Shown: positions 7,693 through 15,205 of the stretch, in pieces | Layout: each line of letters opens with the position of its first letter | How positions within the stretch are numbered: position 1 is the stretch's first letter | DNA from: Paraflavitalea pollutisoli | GTDB taxonomy: Bacteria; Bacteroidota; Bacteroidia; Chitinophagales; Chitinophagaceae | Reading direction: 5' to 3' | Assembly (NCBI RefSeq): GCF_029360705.1 | Contig: NZ_JARKMX010000004.1 | Location: forward strand, 581,288-645,287 | DNA length: 64,000 nt | Program-made: the position numbers and the translations under genes | Notes under the pieces: model-generated | Databases searched by the model: none | What the model saw: the letters and a program-made list of their open reading frames with translations, nothing else | Told to the model about the DNA's origin: nothing

Positions 7693-8610
7693 TCATTTTA
7701 CCGGTACGATCTGCACCTTCCAGCCCGGTCCCGAACGGATGTGAAACGAGTCGGCAAAACTACCCATATTGATCGCGAGCGAAAAGTTCATCAGGCTGTT
7801 CAGGTATCCCAATACCTGGCCCTCGGGTACCTCGCCAAAAGTATGAGCGACGGGCAGCTCCTGGTCAAAGAAATCGACCCCTCCCCTGCTGATCTTTACT
7901 TTTACTTTTTTGGCAGATGATAGCTTCAACTGATTGAAAATCGAATCGTTGATGTTTGTCCAGATATTCCCATATTGAATGTCTAATACCGGTATCCCAC
8001 CGGTGATCGTATCGTCTTTTAAGACCGGTTTCTCGTAAGCAATTTTCACCACCGAGTCGCCGATCGGCTTGCCGACCTGCTCAAAGCCGATCACGCCGCC
8101 CGCCAGGCGGGCACCGGTGTAAGCATACACATCCCTTCCGTGAAAAGTATAGGATTGTTGACTGTTTAGTCTTCTATTTGTTGCTTCATCAATCTCTCTG
8201 ATTGATTCTATACCAATTGATTCGCTGATTAACGTGAGTGTCCCGTTGTCGGGTGTTACAATGTACTGGCCGGCGCGCGTTTTGGCCACTACCGACTTTC
8301 TGTTCGTACCTACTCCTGGATCGACCACCGACACGAAGACGGTACCAGCCGGCCAGTAAGGGACGGTTTGTTGCAAGCGGTAGGCGGCTTCCCAGATGTT
8401 GTAGGCGGGGATCTCGTGGGTGAGGTCATAGAGCTTGAGGTCGGGATCGACGCCCGTGGCGACCCCTTTCATGGCGCTGACGGCACCATCACGCAGGCCA
8501 AAGTCTGTTTGGAATACGAGGGCCGGTTTATGGACTGGCTGTTGCTTGCAGGCGGGTGCCAACAGGCAGGTGACAAGCAACAGGAAACAGGACGATTGTA
8601 TTTGCTGCAT
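7693..8610 (-). CDS. Putative exported SAM hydrolase (S-adenosylmethionine hydroxide adenosyltransferase, DUF62), lipoprotein
   Basis: 305 residues. The family (which includes fluorinase and chlorinase relatives) splits S-adenosylmethionine using water, hydroxide or halide. Expected motifs are present: TDFG near residue 35, Asp97 in VVDPGVGT, Arg104 in TNRKS and His157 in YTFHGRDVYA, matching the Asp-Arg-His triad of the hydrolase branch; VTPDNGTL is also typical. The halogenase-specific Ser-rich loop was not evident. Unusually, the protein starts with MQQIQSSCFLLLVTCLLAPAC, a lipoprotein signal with lipidated Cys at about 21, so it should lie in the periplasm or outer membrane, away from the cytosolic SAM pool. 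It follows gyrA's 5' end on the same strand with its own start at 8610. Family call is firm; substrate in vivo is unclear. Confidence 0.85.
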   Translation of the reverse strand: MQQIQSSCFLLLVTCLLAPACKQQPVHKPALVFQTDFGLRDGAVSAMKGVATGVDPDLKLYDLTHEIPAYNIWEAAYRLQQTVPYWPAGTVFVSVVDPGVGTNRKSVVAKTRAGQYIVTPDNGTLTLISESIGIESIREIDEATNRRLNSQQSYTFHGRDVYAYTGARLAGGVIGFEQVGKPIGDSVVKIAYEKPVLKDDTITGGIPVLDIQYGNIWTNINDSIFNQLKLSSAKKVKVKISRGGVDFFDQELPVAHTFGEVPEGQVLGYLNSLMNFSLAINMGSFADSFHIRSGPGWKVQIVPVK

Positions 8611-8661
8611 AAGGTTATAATCTTGGCGGCCAGCGATGGCCTACTTGTAAATGTACAACAC

Positions 8662-8970
8662 ATGACCCCTCAAAAACTCCAACAGCGTATCCGCCGCATG
8701 ATCATTCTGTTCCTGGTATTGCTGATGCTGAGCGGCATTACTGCTTTTCCTGTTTACTCAGGGCTTGCGTCCGGATTTCTTCGGGAATTCTTCGTGTTTC
8801 CATTGGTAATCCCCCGGTATTTCCCGAAGAAGACACGAATAAGAGGCGAAGAAGCCTCGAATCAAACCCGGCTGATTCTGAATGAGGGGACCTGCATGAG
8901 CGTAGCAGTCGACCCATGGCTTTTGAGCATTTATCACCTATCCCACCTGTACCCGCTGGCTTATGGGTAA
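8662..8970 (+). pseudogene. Probable truncated small membrane protein
   Basis: 102 residues from the ATG at 8662. The first 44 (KLQQRIRRMIILFLV, then MLSGITAFPV) look like the start of a conserved Bacteroidota membrane protein that I recall as having several helices and a YPFLAYGTDW segment. Here the sequence after residue 45 is a non-hydrophobic stretch (PKKTRIRGEEASNQTR). It ends in HLYPLAYG and then a stop, just where the following helices would be expected. I infer an old insertion or deletion that broke the gene. It could instead be a genuine short protein. It is divergent from the SAM hydrolase gene, 51 bases away. Confidence 0.35.
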
Positions 8971-9053
8971 AATGCCCCCTTGGCCCACGTTGCGTACTTT
9001 CCGATTAACCACCTATCGATTATTATATTAATTTCACGCCCAAAGCCTACACT

Positions 9054-10430
9054 TTGAAGCTGTTGAAATCTTCCTTTTGGTTACACTCGATCTTCTATAC
9101 CCTGTTACAACGTTTTTCCCTGTTCTTTTTCGGTGCGGTATCGTTCATGATCCTGGTTCGCGGTTTTGGCAAGCAGGATCATGGGGTGGAAACCTATGGG
9201 GTGTGGGCCATCTACCTCACTACCCTTTCGCTGTTTGAAACCATCAAACAGGGCCTGCTCCGCAACCCTACGATCAAGTTTCTGGGCTCGTCGGAGTACA
9301 CAGATAAGAAAAAGGAAGTTCAGACTTCTGCATTGATTTTGAATATTTTTTGCTCGATACTTGCTATTTTATTATTTACTGCTGGCGGTAGATTTCTGGC
9401 TGAGATATTAAAGAGCGTGGAGCTGATCCCGATGCTAACCTGGAGTGTATTGTTTGTGGTATTGCTTATCCCTTACAATCATTATGAAGTGCTACTGCAG
9501 GCGCATTACCAGTTCCCTCAGATTTTCTGGGCGTACTTTGTAAGGCAGGGTATTTTCTTTGTGGGGGTGATCCTGCTGAGCTTCGTGTGGCCCGCCTACC
9601 TGTCGCTGACCAACCTGGTGTTGCTGCAGATCGGGGCTTTGTTCGTGGGCTCGGTGATCTTGTTTGTGGCAACCAAGCCTTACCGCCTGCGCGGTTTTCA
9701 TTACGATGGCAAGACCATGCGAGCCATGTTCCATTTTGGCAAGTACATTTTCGGCACCAACGTGTTTTCAAATATTGCCCGTTCCTTCGATCACTATATC
9801 ACCGCCTCTCTGCTGGCACCTGAGGTCGGCAAGCGCTTTGTTTCTTACTACAATACGGTTGGGCGGATCAACAACATGGTGGATGTGCCGTCGCTGGCTG
9901 CCGCCGATGTGCTGTTTCCCAAGAACGTGGAGTCGGTGGAAACGGACGGGTTGGCGAAAGTGAAATACTATTTCGAGCGGATGACGGGTACCATCATGGC
10001 CATCATTGTGCCGATCTCGCTGGTCATTTTCATTTTTCCCAAACTCATCATTACCATCCTGGCGCCTACGCTGATGGATGCGGTGCCGATCCTGCAGCTG
10101 ACCATCCTGTTCAGCCTCGTTCGGCCCCTGGGTTTCCAGTTTGGCAATACCTTGGATGCGATCGGTAAACCACAGATCAATTTCTATGTAAGCGTGTGCC
10201 TGATGCTGGTGAACCTGGCGACGACTTCGTTTGGCTTATACCATTTCGGGGGCCCGGGCGCTGCTTATGGCACCATCGTGTACAATGTTATTTCTGCGAT
10301 TGTAATTCTTGCCGTGCTGAAAAAGTACGTACACATCGAGGTGAAGAATATCTGGGTATACATGATGCAGGCCTATCGCGACCTGTTTGGTTTTGCCCGC
10401 AAAAAACTACTGCGCACCAGTGGATCTTAA
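9054..10430 (+). CDS. Oligosaccharide flippase family membrane protein (Wzx/MurJ-like)
   Basis: 458 residues with about 12 hydrophobic segments spread over the whole length, as in MATE/MOP-superfamily flippases that move lipid-linked sugars across the inner membrane. The N-terminus (KSSFWLHSIFYTLLQRFS, then FGAVSFMILVRGFG) is typical. No ATG lies upstream in frame before a stop at 9006-9008, and the frame opens with TTG AAG CTG TTG, so a TTG start is the most likely choice. An in-frame ATG further in would remove the first helix. The HEAT-like gene downstream overlaps the end by 11 bases, and a glycosyltransferase follows, so the cluster looks like part of a surface-polysaccharide pathway. 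Confidence 0.88.
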   Translation: MKLLKSSFWLHSIFYTLLQRFSLFFFGAVSFMILVRGFGKQDHGVETYGVWAIYLTTLSLFETIKQGLLRNPTIKFLGSSEYTDKKKEVQTSALILNIFCSILAILLFTAGGRFLAEILKSVELIPMLTWSVLFVVLLIPYNHYEVLLQAHYQFPQIFWAYFVRQGIFFVGVILLSFVWPAYLSLTNLVLLQIGALFVGSVILFVATKPYRLRGFHYDGKTMRAMFHFGKYIFGTNVFSNIARSFDHYITASLLAPEVGKRFVSYYNTVGRINNMVDVPSLAAADVLFPKNVESVETDGLAKVKYYFERMTGTIMAIIVPISLVIFIFPKLIITILAPTLMDAVPILQLTILFSLVRPLGFQFGNTLDAIGKPQINFYVSVCLMLVNLATTSFGLYHFGGPGAAYGTIVYNVISAIVILAVLKKYVHIEVKNIWVYMMQAYRDLFGFARKKLLRTSGS

Positions 10431-10932
10431 GAAAGCCATATTAGCAGAACATTCCAAGGAGCAGGCCGATCGCATTGTGCAATACATAGGCCGAAACCAG
10501 GCACGGTTTGACGCATTGATGCTGCTGTTTTTGTCGGACGACCCGGTCTTGCAGCAACGGGCGGGCTGGCCGATGAGTGCAGTGGCAGAGGATCAACCGG
10601 GTTGGGTACTCCCCCATCTTGGCCGCCTGGTAAAGCTGCTGGAGCGGAAGGATGTACACAATGCTGTACTGCGGAATACGGTGCGCGCCCTGCAGCATGT
10701 GACGATCCCGGAGCTGTACCAGGGTGAGGTGATGAACGCCTGTTTTGAGTTTGTGGCCGATCCGGCGCAGGCAGCGGCGGTCAAAGCTTTTTCGCTGACC
10801 GTGCTGGAACACCTGGCAGCGGCTTATCCCGATATTGTGCCTGAACTGAAGCTGATTATCGAGGAGCGTTGGGCTACTGAAACACCGGCTTTTCATTCAC
10901 GGGCCCGGAAGATCCTGAAGAAATTTGCCTGA
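10420..10932 (+). CDS. HEAT-like helical protein of unknown function
   Basis: About 170 residues from a GTG at 10420 (DLKKAILAEHSKEQADRI). This start overlaps the flippase stop by 11 bases, a pattern of translational coupling. An upstream TTG at 10387 would add a hydrophobic run that is really the flippase C-terminus in another frame. The body is all-helical with repeated Leu/Ala/Val spacing (PHLGRLVKLLERKDVHNAVL, AAAVKAFSLTVLEHLAAAYP), as in short HEAT-repeat proteins. There are no catalytic motifs, signal peptide or transmembrane segment, so it is probably cytosolic. It may bind a protein partner; the partner is not evident. Confidence 0.7.
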   Translation: MDLKKAILAEHSKEQADRIVQYIGRNQARFDALMLLFLSDDPVLQQRAGWPMSAVAEDQPGWVLPHLGRLVKLLERKDVHNAVLRNTVRALQHVTIPELYQGEVMNACFEFVADPAQAAAVKAFSLTVLEHLAAAYPDIVPELKLIIEERWATETPAFHSRARKILKKFA

Positions 10933-11093
10933 GCTGGACGGATACCGGCGATGGAGCTGTTATAGCGTACGCCAGGTTTGCTAACCGGACGAAATAAGCC
11001 GGGTTGGTGGAGAGGAACCGATTGACAGACACCAGACTTTTATCGCCATCGTTTTTCTATTATCTTTCGGCCGAATTGTAGAATAGTTTTAAT

Positions 11094-12119
11094 ATGAAGA
11101 TCGCTTTTACAACCTGTACCAATAGTTGGGTACCTTTTACCCGGGTAGTTGCCAAAACCTTGTTGCAGCACAATCCCGAGTACAAGTTTTTTATCTGTAT
11201 CACCGATAAGCGCACAGCGGATATGGAGCCTTACTATGAAGGCTATGAGGTGGTACCCTGTGAGGAGATCGGCGCCCATGGACTGGATGATATGGTGCTG
11301 CGTTATGGCATCAATATCAAGAATGCCCTGAAGCCTTTTTACTTCGATTATTTCGCCCAAAAATACCCGGATGCTGAACATATCTTCTTCATCGATCCGG
11401 ATATGGTGATCTATAATAAGTTAACGGAGATCGAGCGCTTGCACCAGACTGCGGATGTGTTGTTGTTCCCCCACCTGTTGCAGCCGCAACCATTTGACGG
11501 GAAAACACCCAACGAGATCTCCTACCTGTCGACCGGAACGTACAACCTCGGCCTCATTTCCGTAAAACCTACGGAGAATGGCCGTCAGTTCATTGCCTGG
11601 TGGCGCGATCGGTTGCGGGAATACTGTGTATTCGATTGGAAGGCCGGCCTGTTTTCTGATCAGAAATGGGTGAACCTGGCACCGGTATTTTTCGACAAGG
11701 TGGCCAATGTAAAGCACCCTGGCTACAACATCGGGTACTGGAACCTGCACGAGCGCAAAGTGGCGCGGGTGAATGGCGAGCTGGTTGTAAACAACGATTT
11801 CCCCTTGGTGATCTATCACTTCAGCAATATCAACATCAGGCAGCAAAAGCTGTTCGATACACAGCAAAACCGCTGGACGGAAGCCGATTTCCCGCTGCTG
11901 ATGGAGCTGCTGGCAGATTATCGTCGTATGTCTTTCGAAGAAGGCTACGAGCAGGTGATCAAGAAGCCTTGCTATTATGCCCAGGTGCATGCCACTTACC
12001 ATCATGCGGAAGCACGCAAAACCTTGAAGGGGCGTCTGAAGCTGTGGGTGAAGAACAATGTGCCGAAAAGCTTCCGGGCGAAAATGAAGAAGGCGCTGGG
12101 CGGACTGGTGGGCGGATAG
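11094..12119 (+). CDS. Glycosyltransferase, GT-A fold
   Basis: 341 residues. The start KIAFTTCTNSWVPFTRVVAK is a typical nucleotide-sugar-binding beta strand and helix. A D-x-D motif (HIFFIDPDMVIYN, residues 97-108) would bind the metal and the nucleotide diphosphate. After it, STGTYNLGLISVK and FSDQKWVNLAP are acceptor-side motifs seen in GT8-like and related families. The last 45 residues are basic (KTLKGRLKLWVKNN) and may contact membrane or lipid acceptor. No signal peptide, so it works on the cytosolic face. It lies 160 bases downstream of the HEAT-like gene and near a flippase, which suggests a role in building an exported glycan. The sugar and linkage are unknown. Confidence 0.85.
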   Translation: MKIAFTTCTNSWVPFTRVVAKTLLQHNPEYKFFICITDKRTADMEPYYEGYEVVPCEEIGAHGLDDMVLRYGINIKNALKPFYFDYFAQKYPDAEHIFFIDPDMVIYNKLTEIERLHQTADVLLFPHLLQPQPFDGKTPNEISYLSTGTYNLGLISVKPTENGRQFIAWWRDRLREYCVFDWKAGLFSDQKWVNLAPVFFDKVANVKHPGYNIGYWNLHERKVARVNGELVVNNDFPLVIYHFSNINIRQQKLFDTQQNRWTEADFPLLMELLADYRRMSFEEGYEQVIKKPCYYAQVHATYHHAEARKTLKGRLKLWVKNNVPKSFRAKMKKALGGLVGG

Positions 12120-12161
12120 CGACTTGTCGTCTGCCTGCTGCAGGATGTTGAAGGACGCCAG

Positions 12162-12629
12162 TTACCAGCTCTGATAGGGACGTCGGGCCAGGCTGGCATT
12201 GGAGTAACGTTTATCGTCGGATACTTCCTGGTCAATCCAGTGTGGCAGGTCGAAGGTTTCGGCTTCGTGGGTCAATTCGATCTCGGCTACGATCAGTCCG
12301 GCATTATCGCCCAGGAACTCATCCACTTCCCATCGTTTACCGTTGTAATCGACTTCAAAGCGGTATTTGATAATTGGCTGTGCGCACAATTCGCCGAGTA
12401 ATTGATTGGCATCATTGACCGGTATCTCGTACTCAAACTCGCTTTTGGCAATGCCTTTCGACGGGCCCTTGATGGTCAGGAATGCTTTATCGCCGGCCAC
12501 GCGTACCCGTACGGTGGCGCCTGGTTCAGTAGGGATGTATCCCTGCACATAATACTTCCCGGTTCCTTTTTCCACTGCTGTCCATAGGTCCTGCTTCACC
12601 AGGAATTTTCTTTCGATCTCGATGGCCAT
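12162..12629 (-). CDS. CYTH-domain protein (triphosphate tunnel metalloenzyme)
   Basis: 155 residues, the usual size of the short bacterial CYTH family. Residues 4-8 (E-I-E-R-K) give the defining E-x-E-x-K signature, followed by FLVKQDLW. Alternating charged strands (ATVRVRVAGDKAFLTIKG, KSEFEYEIPV, KYRFEVDYNGKRWEVDEF) build the beta-tunnel that holds metal ions and triphosphate. Relatives hydrolyse inorganic triphosphate or ATP; a true adenylate cyclase role is less common in this subgroup. It is convergent with the glycosyltransferase gene, 42 bases apart. The substrate cannot be decided from sequence. Confidence 0.9.
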   Translation of the reverse strand: MAIEIERKFLVKQDLWTAVEKGTGKYYVQGYIPTEPGATVRVRVAGDKAFLTIKGPSKGIAKSEFEYEIPVNDANQLLGELCAQPIIKYRFEVDYNGKRWEVDEFLGDNAGLIVAEIELTHEAETFDLPHWIDQEVSDDKRYSNASLARRPYQSW

Positions 12630-12759
12630 TTGTCTGTACGTTAATTGGACGGCAAATTACTGTTTGTGGGTGATTTGCCATTGTGAAATTTGTTTACAAT
12701 CCTTAAGCATGCAGTGTTTGCAGGATAGATCGAACATGATCCCTGAGGTTGTAAAAGCA

Positions 12760-12790
12760 AACGGGTTCGCAGCGTAGCTGCGAACCCGTT
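12760..12790 (-). terminator. Hairpin terminator downstream of the NtrC-like gene
   Basis: Perfect 14-bp stem AACGGGTTCGCAGC / GCTGCGAACCCGTT (12760-12773 and 12777-12790) with a 3-base loop. On the minus strand it is followed by TTGCTTTTAC, a weak T tract. It lies 19 bases past the response-regulator stop. Confidence 0.8.
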
Positions 12791-12809
12791 CGTATATCAA
12801 TCCGTGGTG

Positions 12810-13973
12810 TTATTTCTTGGGGAGTACGTAGGTTTCGACGTCTTCCTTGACGATGGTTTTACCCGACAGGATGATCAGGCGCTCCACCACGTTGCGTAGT
12901 TCGCGGATATTGCCCGTCCAGTTGTGCTCTTTCAGGGCTTCGAGGGCATCGGGTTCGATGGCCTTTTTGGCAATGCCGTAATCGGCGCAGATATCGCCCA
13001 GGAACTTATCGACCAGCAAGGGAATATCATCGCGACGATCATTGAGCGACGGTACGTGAATGATGATCACGCTCAGGCGGTGGTATAAGTCAAGACGGAA
13101 ATTCTTGTCTTCCACTTCCTGCAGCAGGTCTTTATTGGTGGCCGCAATCACACGTACGTCCACGCTGATGTCTTTGTCGCCACCTACGCGAGTTATCTTA
13201 CCTTCCTGGAGAGCGCGCAGCACTTTGGCTTGTGCGCTGAGGCTCATATCGCCGATCTCGTCGAGGAAGAGCGTACCCCCATGGGCTTGCTCGAACTTGC
13301 CAATACGTTGTTTTACGGCAGAAGTAAACGACCCTTTTTCATGGCCAAAGAGCTCGCTTTCGATCAGCTCACTGGGAATGGCGGCACAGTTCACTTCCAC
13401 CAGCGGACCAGTTACCCGGTTGCTTTTCTCGTGTACCCAGCGGGCCACCAGCTCCTTACCTACCCCATTTTCGCCAGTCACCAGGATACGCGCATCGGTA
13501 GGTGCTACCTTTTCGATGGTTTCTTTGATGCGGCCAATGGGGCCCGACTCGCCGATCATCTCTTCTACCTTGCTCACCTTGCGTTTGAGCACTTTGGTTT
13601 CTGCGACCAGGTTGGTCTTGTCCATCGCGTTGCGAATGGTGATGAGCAGGCGGTTGAGGTCTGGTGGTTTGGATATATAGTCGTAAGCACCCTTTTTAAC
13701 GGCCTCTACGGCTGTTTCGATGGTGCCGTGTCCGGAGATCATGATCACCGGCACATCGGGGTTGGCTTCCCGGGCTTTGTCGAGGAATTCAATGCCATCG
13801 AGTTTGGGCATCTTGATGTCGCACAATACGACATCATAGCTTTTCTCCTTGAATTTCTTCAGTCCTTCTTCCCCATCGCCTGCCTCGTCGATCTTGTATC
13901 CTTCATAAGAAAGGATCTCGCTGAGCGTTTTCCGGATTGCCTTTTCGTCGTCGATAATTAGGATGTTTGACAT
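12810..13973 (-). CDS. Sigma54-type response regulator (NtrC family) lacking a DNA-binding domain
   Basis: 387 residues. A receiver domain at 1-120 has phosphoacceptor Asp52 (VVLCDIKMPKLDG). An AAA+ domain follows at about 140-375 with Walker A GENGVGK (167-173) and Walker B LFLDEIGD (235-242). The sigma54-contacting loop reads GSFTSA (214-219) rather than the usual GAFTGA; Phe and Thr are kept but the second Gly is Ser. The protein stops right after the AAA+ lid (NWTGNIRELRNVVERL ... VETYVLPKK), so the C-terminal Fis-type helix-turn-helix is absent. It may act without specific DNA contact, or no longer as a sigma54 activator. No sensor kinase is adjacent. The gene diverges from the DUF4846 gene 20 bases away. 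Confidence 0.92.
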   Translation of the reverse strand: MSNILIIDDEKAIRKTLSEILSYEGYKIDEAGDGEEGLKKFKEKSYDVVLCDIKMPKLDGIEFLDKAREANPDVPVIMISGHGTIETAVEAVKKGAYDYISKPPDLNRLLITIRNAMDKTNLVAETKVLKRKVSKVEEMIGESGPIGRIKETIEKVAPTDARILVTGENGVGKELVARWVHEKSNRVTGPLVEVNCAAIPSELIESELFGHEKGSFTSAVKQRIGKFEQAHGGTLFLDEIGDMSLSAQAKVLRALQEGKITRVGGDKDISVDVRVIAATNKDLLQEVEDKNFRLDLYHRLSVIIIHVPSLNDRRDDIPLLVDKFLGDICADYGIAKKAIEPDALEALKEHNWTGNIRELRNVVERLIILSGKTIVKEDVETYVLPKK

Positions 13974-13993
13974 AAGCTTATAAATCTTTATCT

Positions 13994-14881
13994 ATGGAAA
14001 AAAAGCCATTTTGCATCTCGCCAAAAGTAAAACCAAAAATAATGATATGTGTTGACCGCCGGCCGGCTAATTTTTATTTCCTCCTATGGTCAATTATCCT
14101 GCCGTTTTTGGGTAGTTGCGGAGGTACGATGGCTCAACCCTATTCAAAACCAATGCCAACTGACGAAAAGGCCACTCCTGTAGAAGCGGTTGGTACCGTA
14201 GTGCCGGGACTGGACGCATTGCAAAAAGTAGGTGACATAGCTTTGCCAGCCGGTTACAAACGGATCGACGGCGGCGATACAGCTTTTGCGCGCTGGCTGC
14301 GGCGGGTGGAGCTGAAGTCGGATACGAAGGTATATCTCTACGACGGACGGTTGAAGTACAATCAGTCGGCCCAATATGCGGTGCTGGATATTCCCATTGG
14401 CAACAAGGACCTGCAACAGTGTGCAGATGCGGTCATGCGGTTACGGGCTGAGTTCTTTTACGGGCAACGGAAATATGACCGGATCTGGTTTGCTGATAAC
14501 AACGGAAAGAAATATGCTTGTCCGGCCGGAGCCGATCGCGCCCGGTTTGAAAAGTACCTGGAAACGGTCTATGCGTGGTGTGGTACTTTGTCGCTGGAGA
14601 AGCAACTGAAGAAAGTACAGGTGTTCGGTGCTATTCAACCGGGTGATGTGCTGATCAAAGGTGGCTCACCGGGGCATGCCGTGATCGTGATGGATGTGGC
14701 AGCCAATGCAGCCGGGGAAAAGATCTACCTGCTGGCGCAGAGTTATATGCCAGCGCAAAGCATACATATTTTGAAAAACCCGATGGATGGAGCGCTGAGT
14801 CCATGGTACAGAGCAGGAAATGAGTCGGTTATAGTGACGCCGGAGTGGAATTTTACGCAACAGCAATTGCGTCGGTGGTAG
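13994..14881 (+). CDS. DUF4846-family exported protein
   Basis: 295 residues. An N-terminal region reaches a probable lipoprotein signal (NFYFLLWSIILPFLGSC), with a likely start either at 13994 or at the in-frame ATG at 14042, which gives a more normal signal length. The mature part contains ADAVMRLRAEFFYGQRKYDR and QPGDVLIKGGSPGHAVIVMD. I recognise these as DUF4846, whose second motif resembles the Gly-His centre of NlpC/CHAP-like folds, though I see no matching catalytic Cys. It should be anchored on the periplasmic face. Function unknown. Alone on this strand, divergent from the NtrC-like gene; the shared 20-base gap leaves little room for separate promoters. Confidence 0.8.
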   Translation: MEKKPFCISPKVKPKIMICVDRRPANFYFLLWSIILPFLGSCGGTMAQPYSKPMPTDEKATPVEAVGTVVPGLDALQKVGDIALPAGYKRIDGGDTAFARWLRRVELKSDTKVYLYDGRLKYNQSAQYAVLDIPIGNKDLQQCADAVMRLRAEFFYGQRKYDRIWFADNNGKKYACPAGADRARFEKYLETVYAWCGTLSLEKQLKKVQVFGAIQPGDVLIKGGSPGHAVIVMDVAANAAGEKIYLLAQSYMPAQSIHILKNPMDGALSPWYRAGNESVIVTPEWNFTQQQLRRW

Positions 14882-14903
14882 TTAAAAGTTCGTAAAAGTC
14901 CTA

Positions 14904-14934
14904 TTGCACAAGTTGGCGCAACTTGCTACTTTAG
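14904..14934 (+). promoter_or_regulatory. Bacteroidota-type promoter with a palindromic operator in its spacer
   Basis: TTG at 14904-14906 and TACTTTAG at 14927-14934 (consensus TAnnTTTG) are 20 bases apart, the usual spacing. Between them lies the perfect inverted repeat CAAGTTG-GCG-CAACTTG (14909-14925). The layout suggests a repressor site controlling the 45-residue membrane protein gene that starts at 14983. Confidence 0.55.
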
Positions 14935-14982
14935 TGTCATCATCATCCTTTGAAAACAATTTTATAATCTAAAAAGGTCCCT

Positions 14983-15120
14983 ATGAAGGCTCAGCTCCAA
15001 ATTCAGAATCCGTCTGTCAGCAAAACTGTTATGCGTCTTACGTTTGTGGGTGGCATTCTCTTAGCCGCCGTGTATGCTTTCCTCATGCTTTGTTCGTCAG
15101 CTATTCAAGTCATTCAATAG
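14983..15120 (+). CDS. Small single-pass membrane protein (45 aa)
   Basis: An ATG at 14983, preceded by AAAAAGG, opens 45 residues to TAG at 15118. Residues 17-37 (MRLTFVGGILLAAVYAFLML, then CSS) form a transmembrane helix; the first 15 residues are polar (KAQLQIQNPSVSKTV) and the last 8 short. The gene has its own promoter with a palindrome at 14904-14934 and a strong terminator at 15154, so it is a complete independent unit. The family is not recognised. A regulated, very short membrane protein could be a toxin-like or stress peptide, but this is speculation. Confidence 0.6.
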   Translation: MKAQLQIQNPSVSKTVMRLTFVGGILLAAVYAFLMLCSSAIQVIQ

Positions 15121-15153
15121 GTCGGAAGATTCTATTGGCAAGCAATAAAGGCA

Positions 15154-15182
15154 ATGCCGGCGTAAGCCGGCATTTTTGTTTG
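15154..15182 (+). terminator. Intrinsic terminator of the 45-aa membrane protein gene
   Basis: Perfect 8-bp stem ATGCCGGC / GCCGGCAT (15154-15161 and 15166-15173) with loop GTAA, followed by TTTTGTTT. Confidence 0.9.
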
Positions 15183-15205
15183 GTATCATGGATGTTCAGT
15201 GCCGA

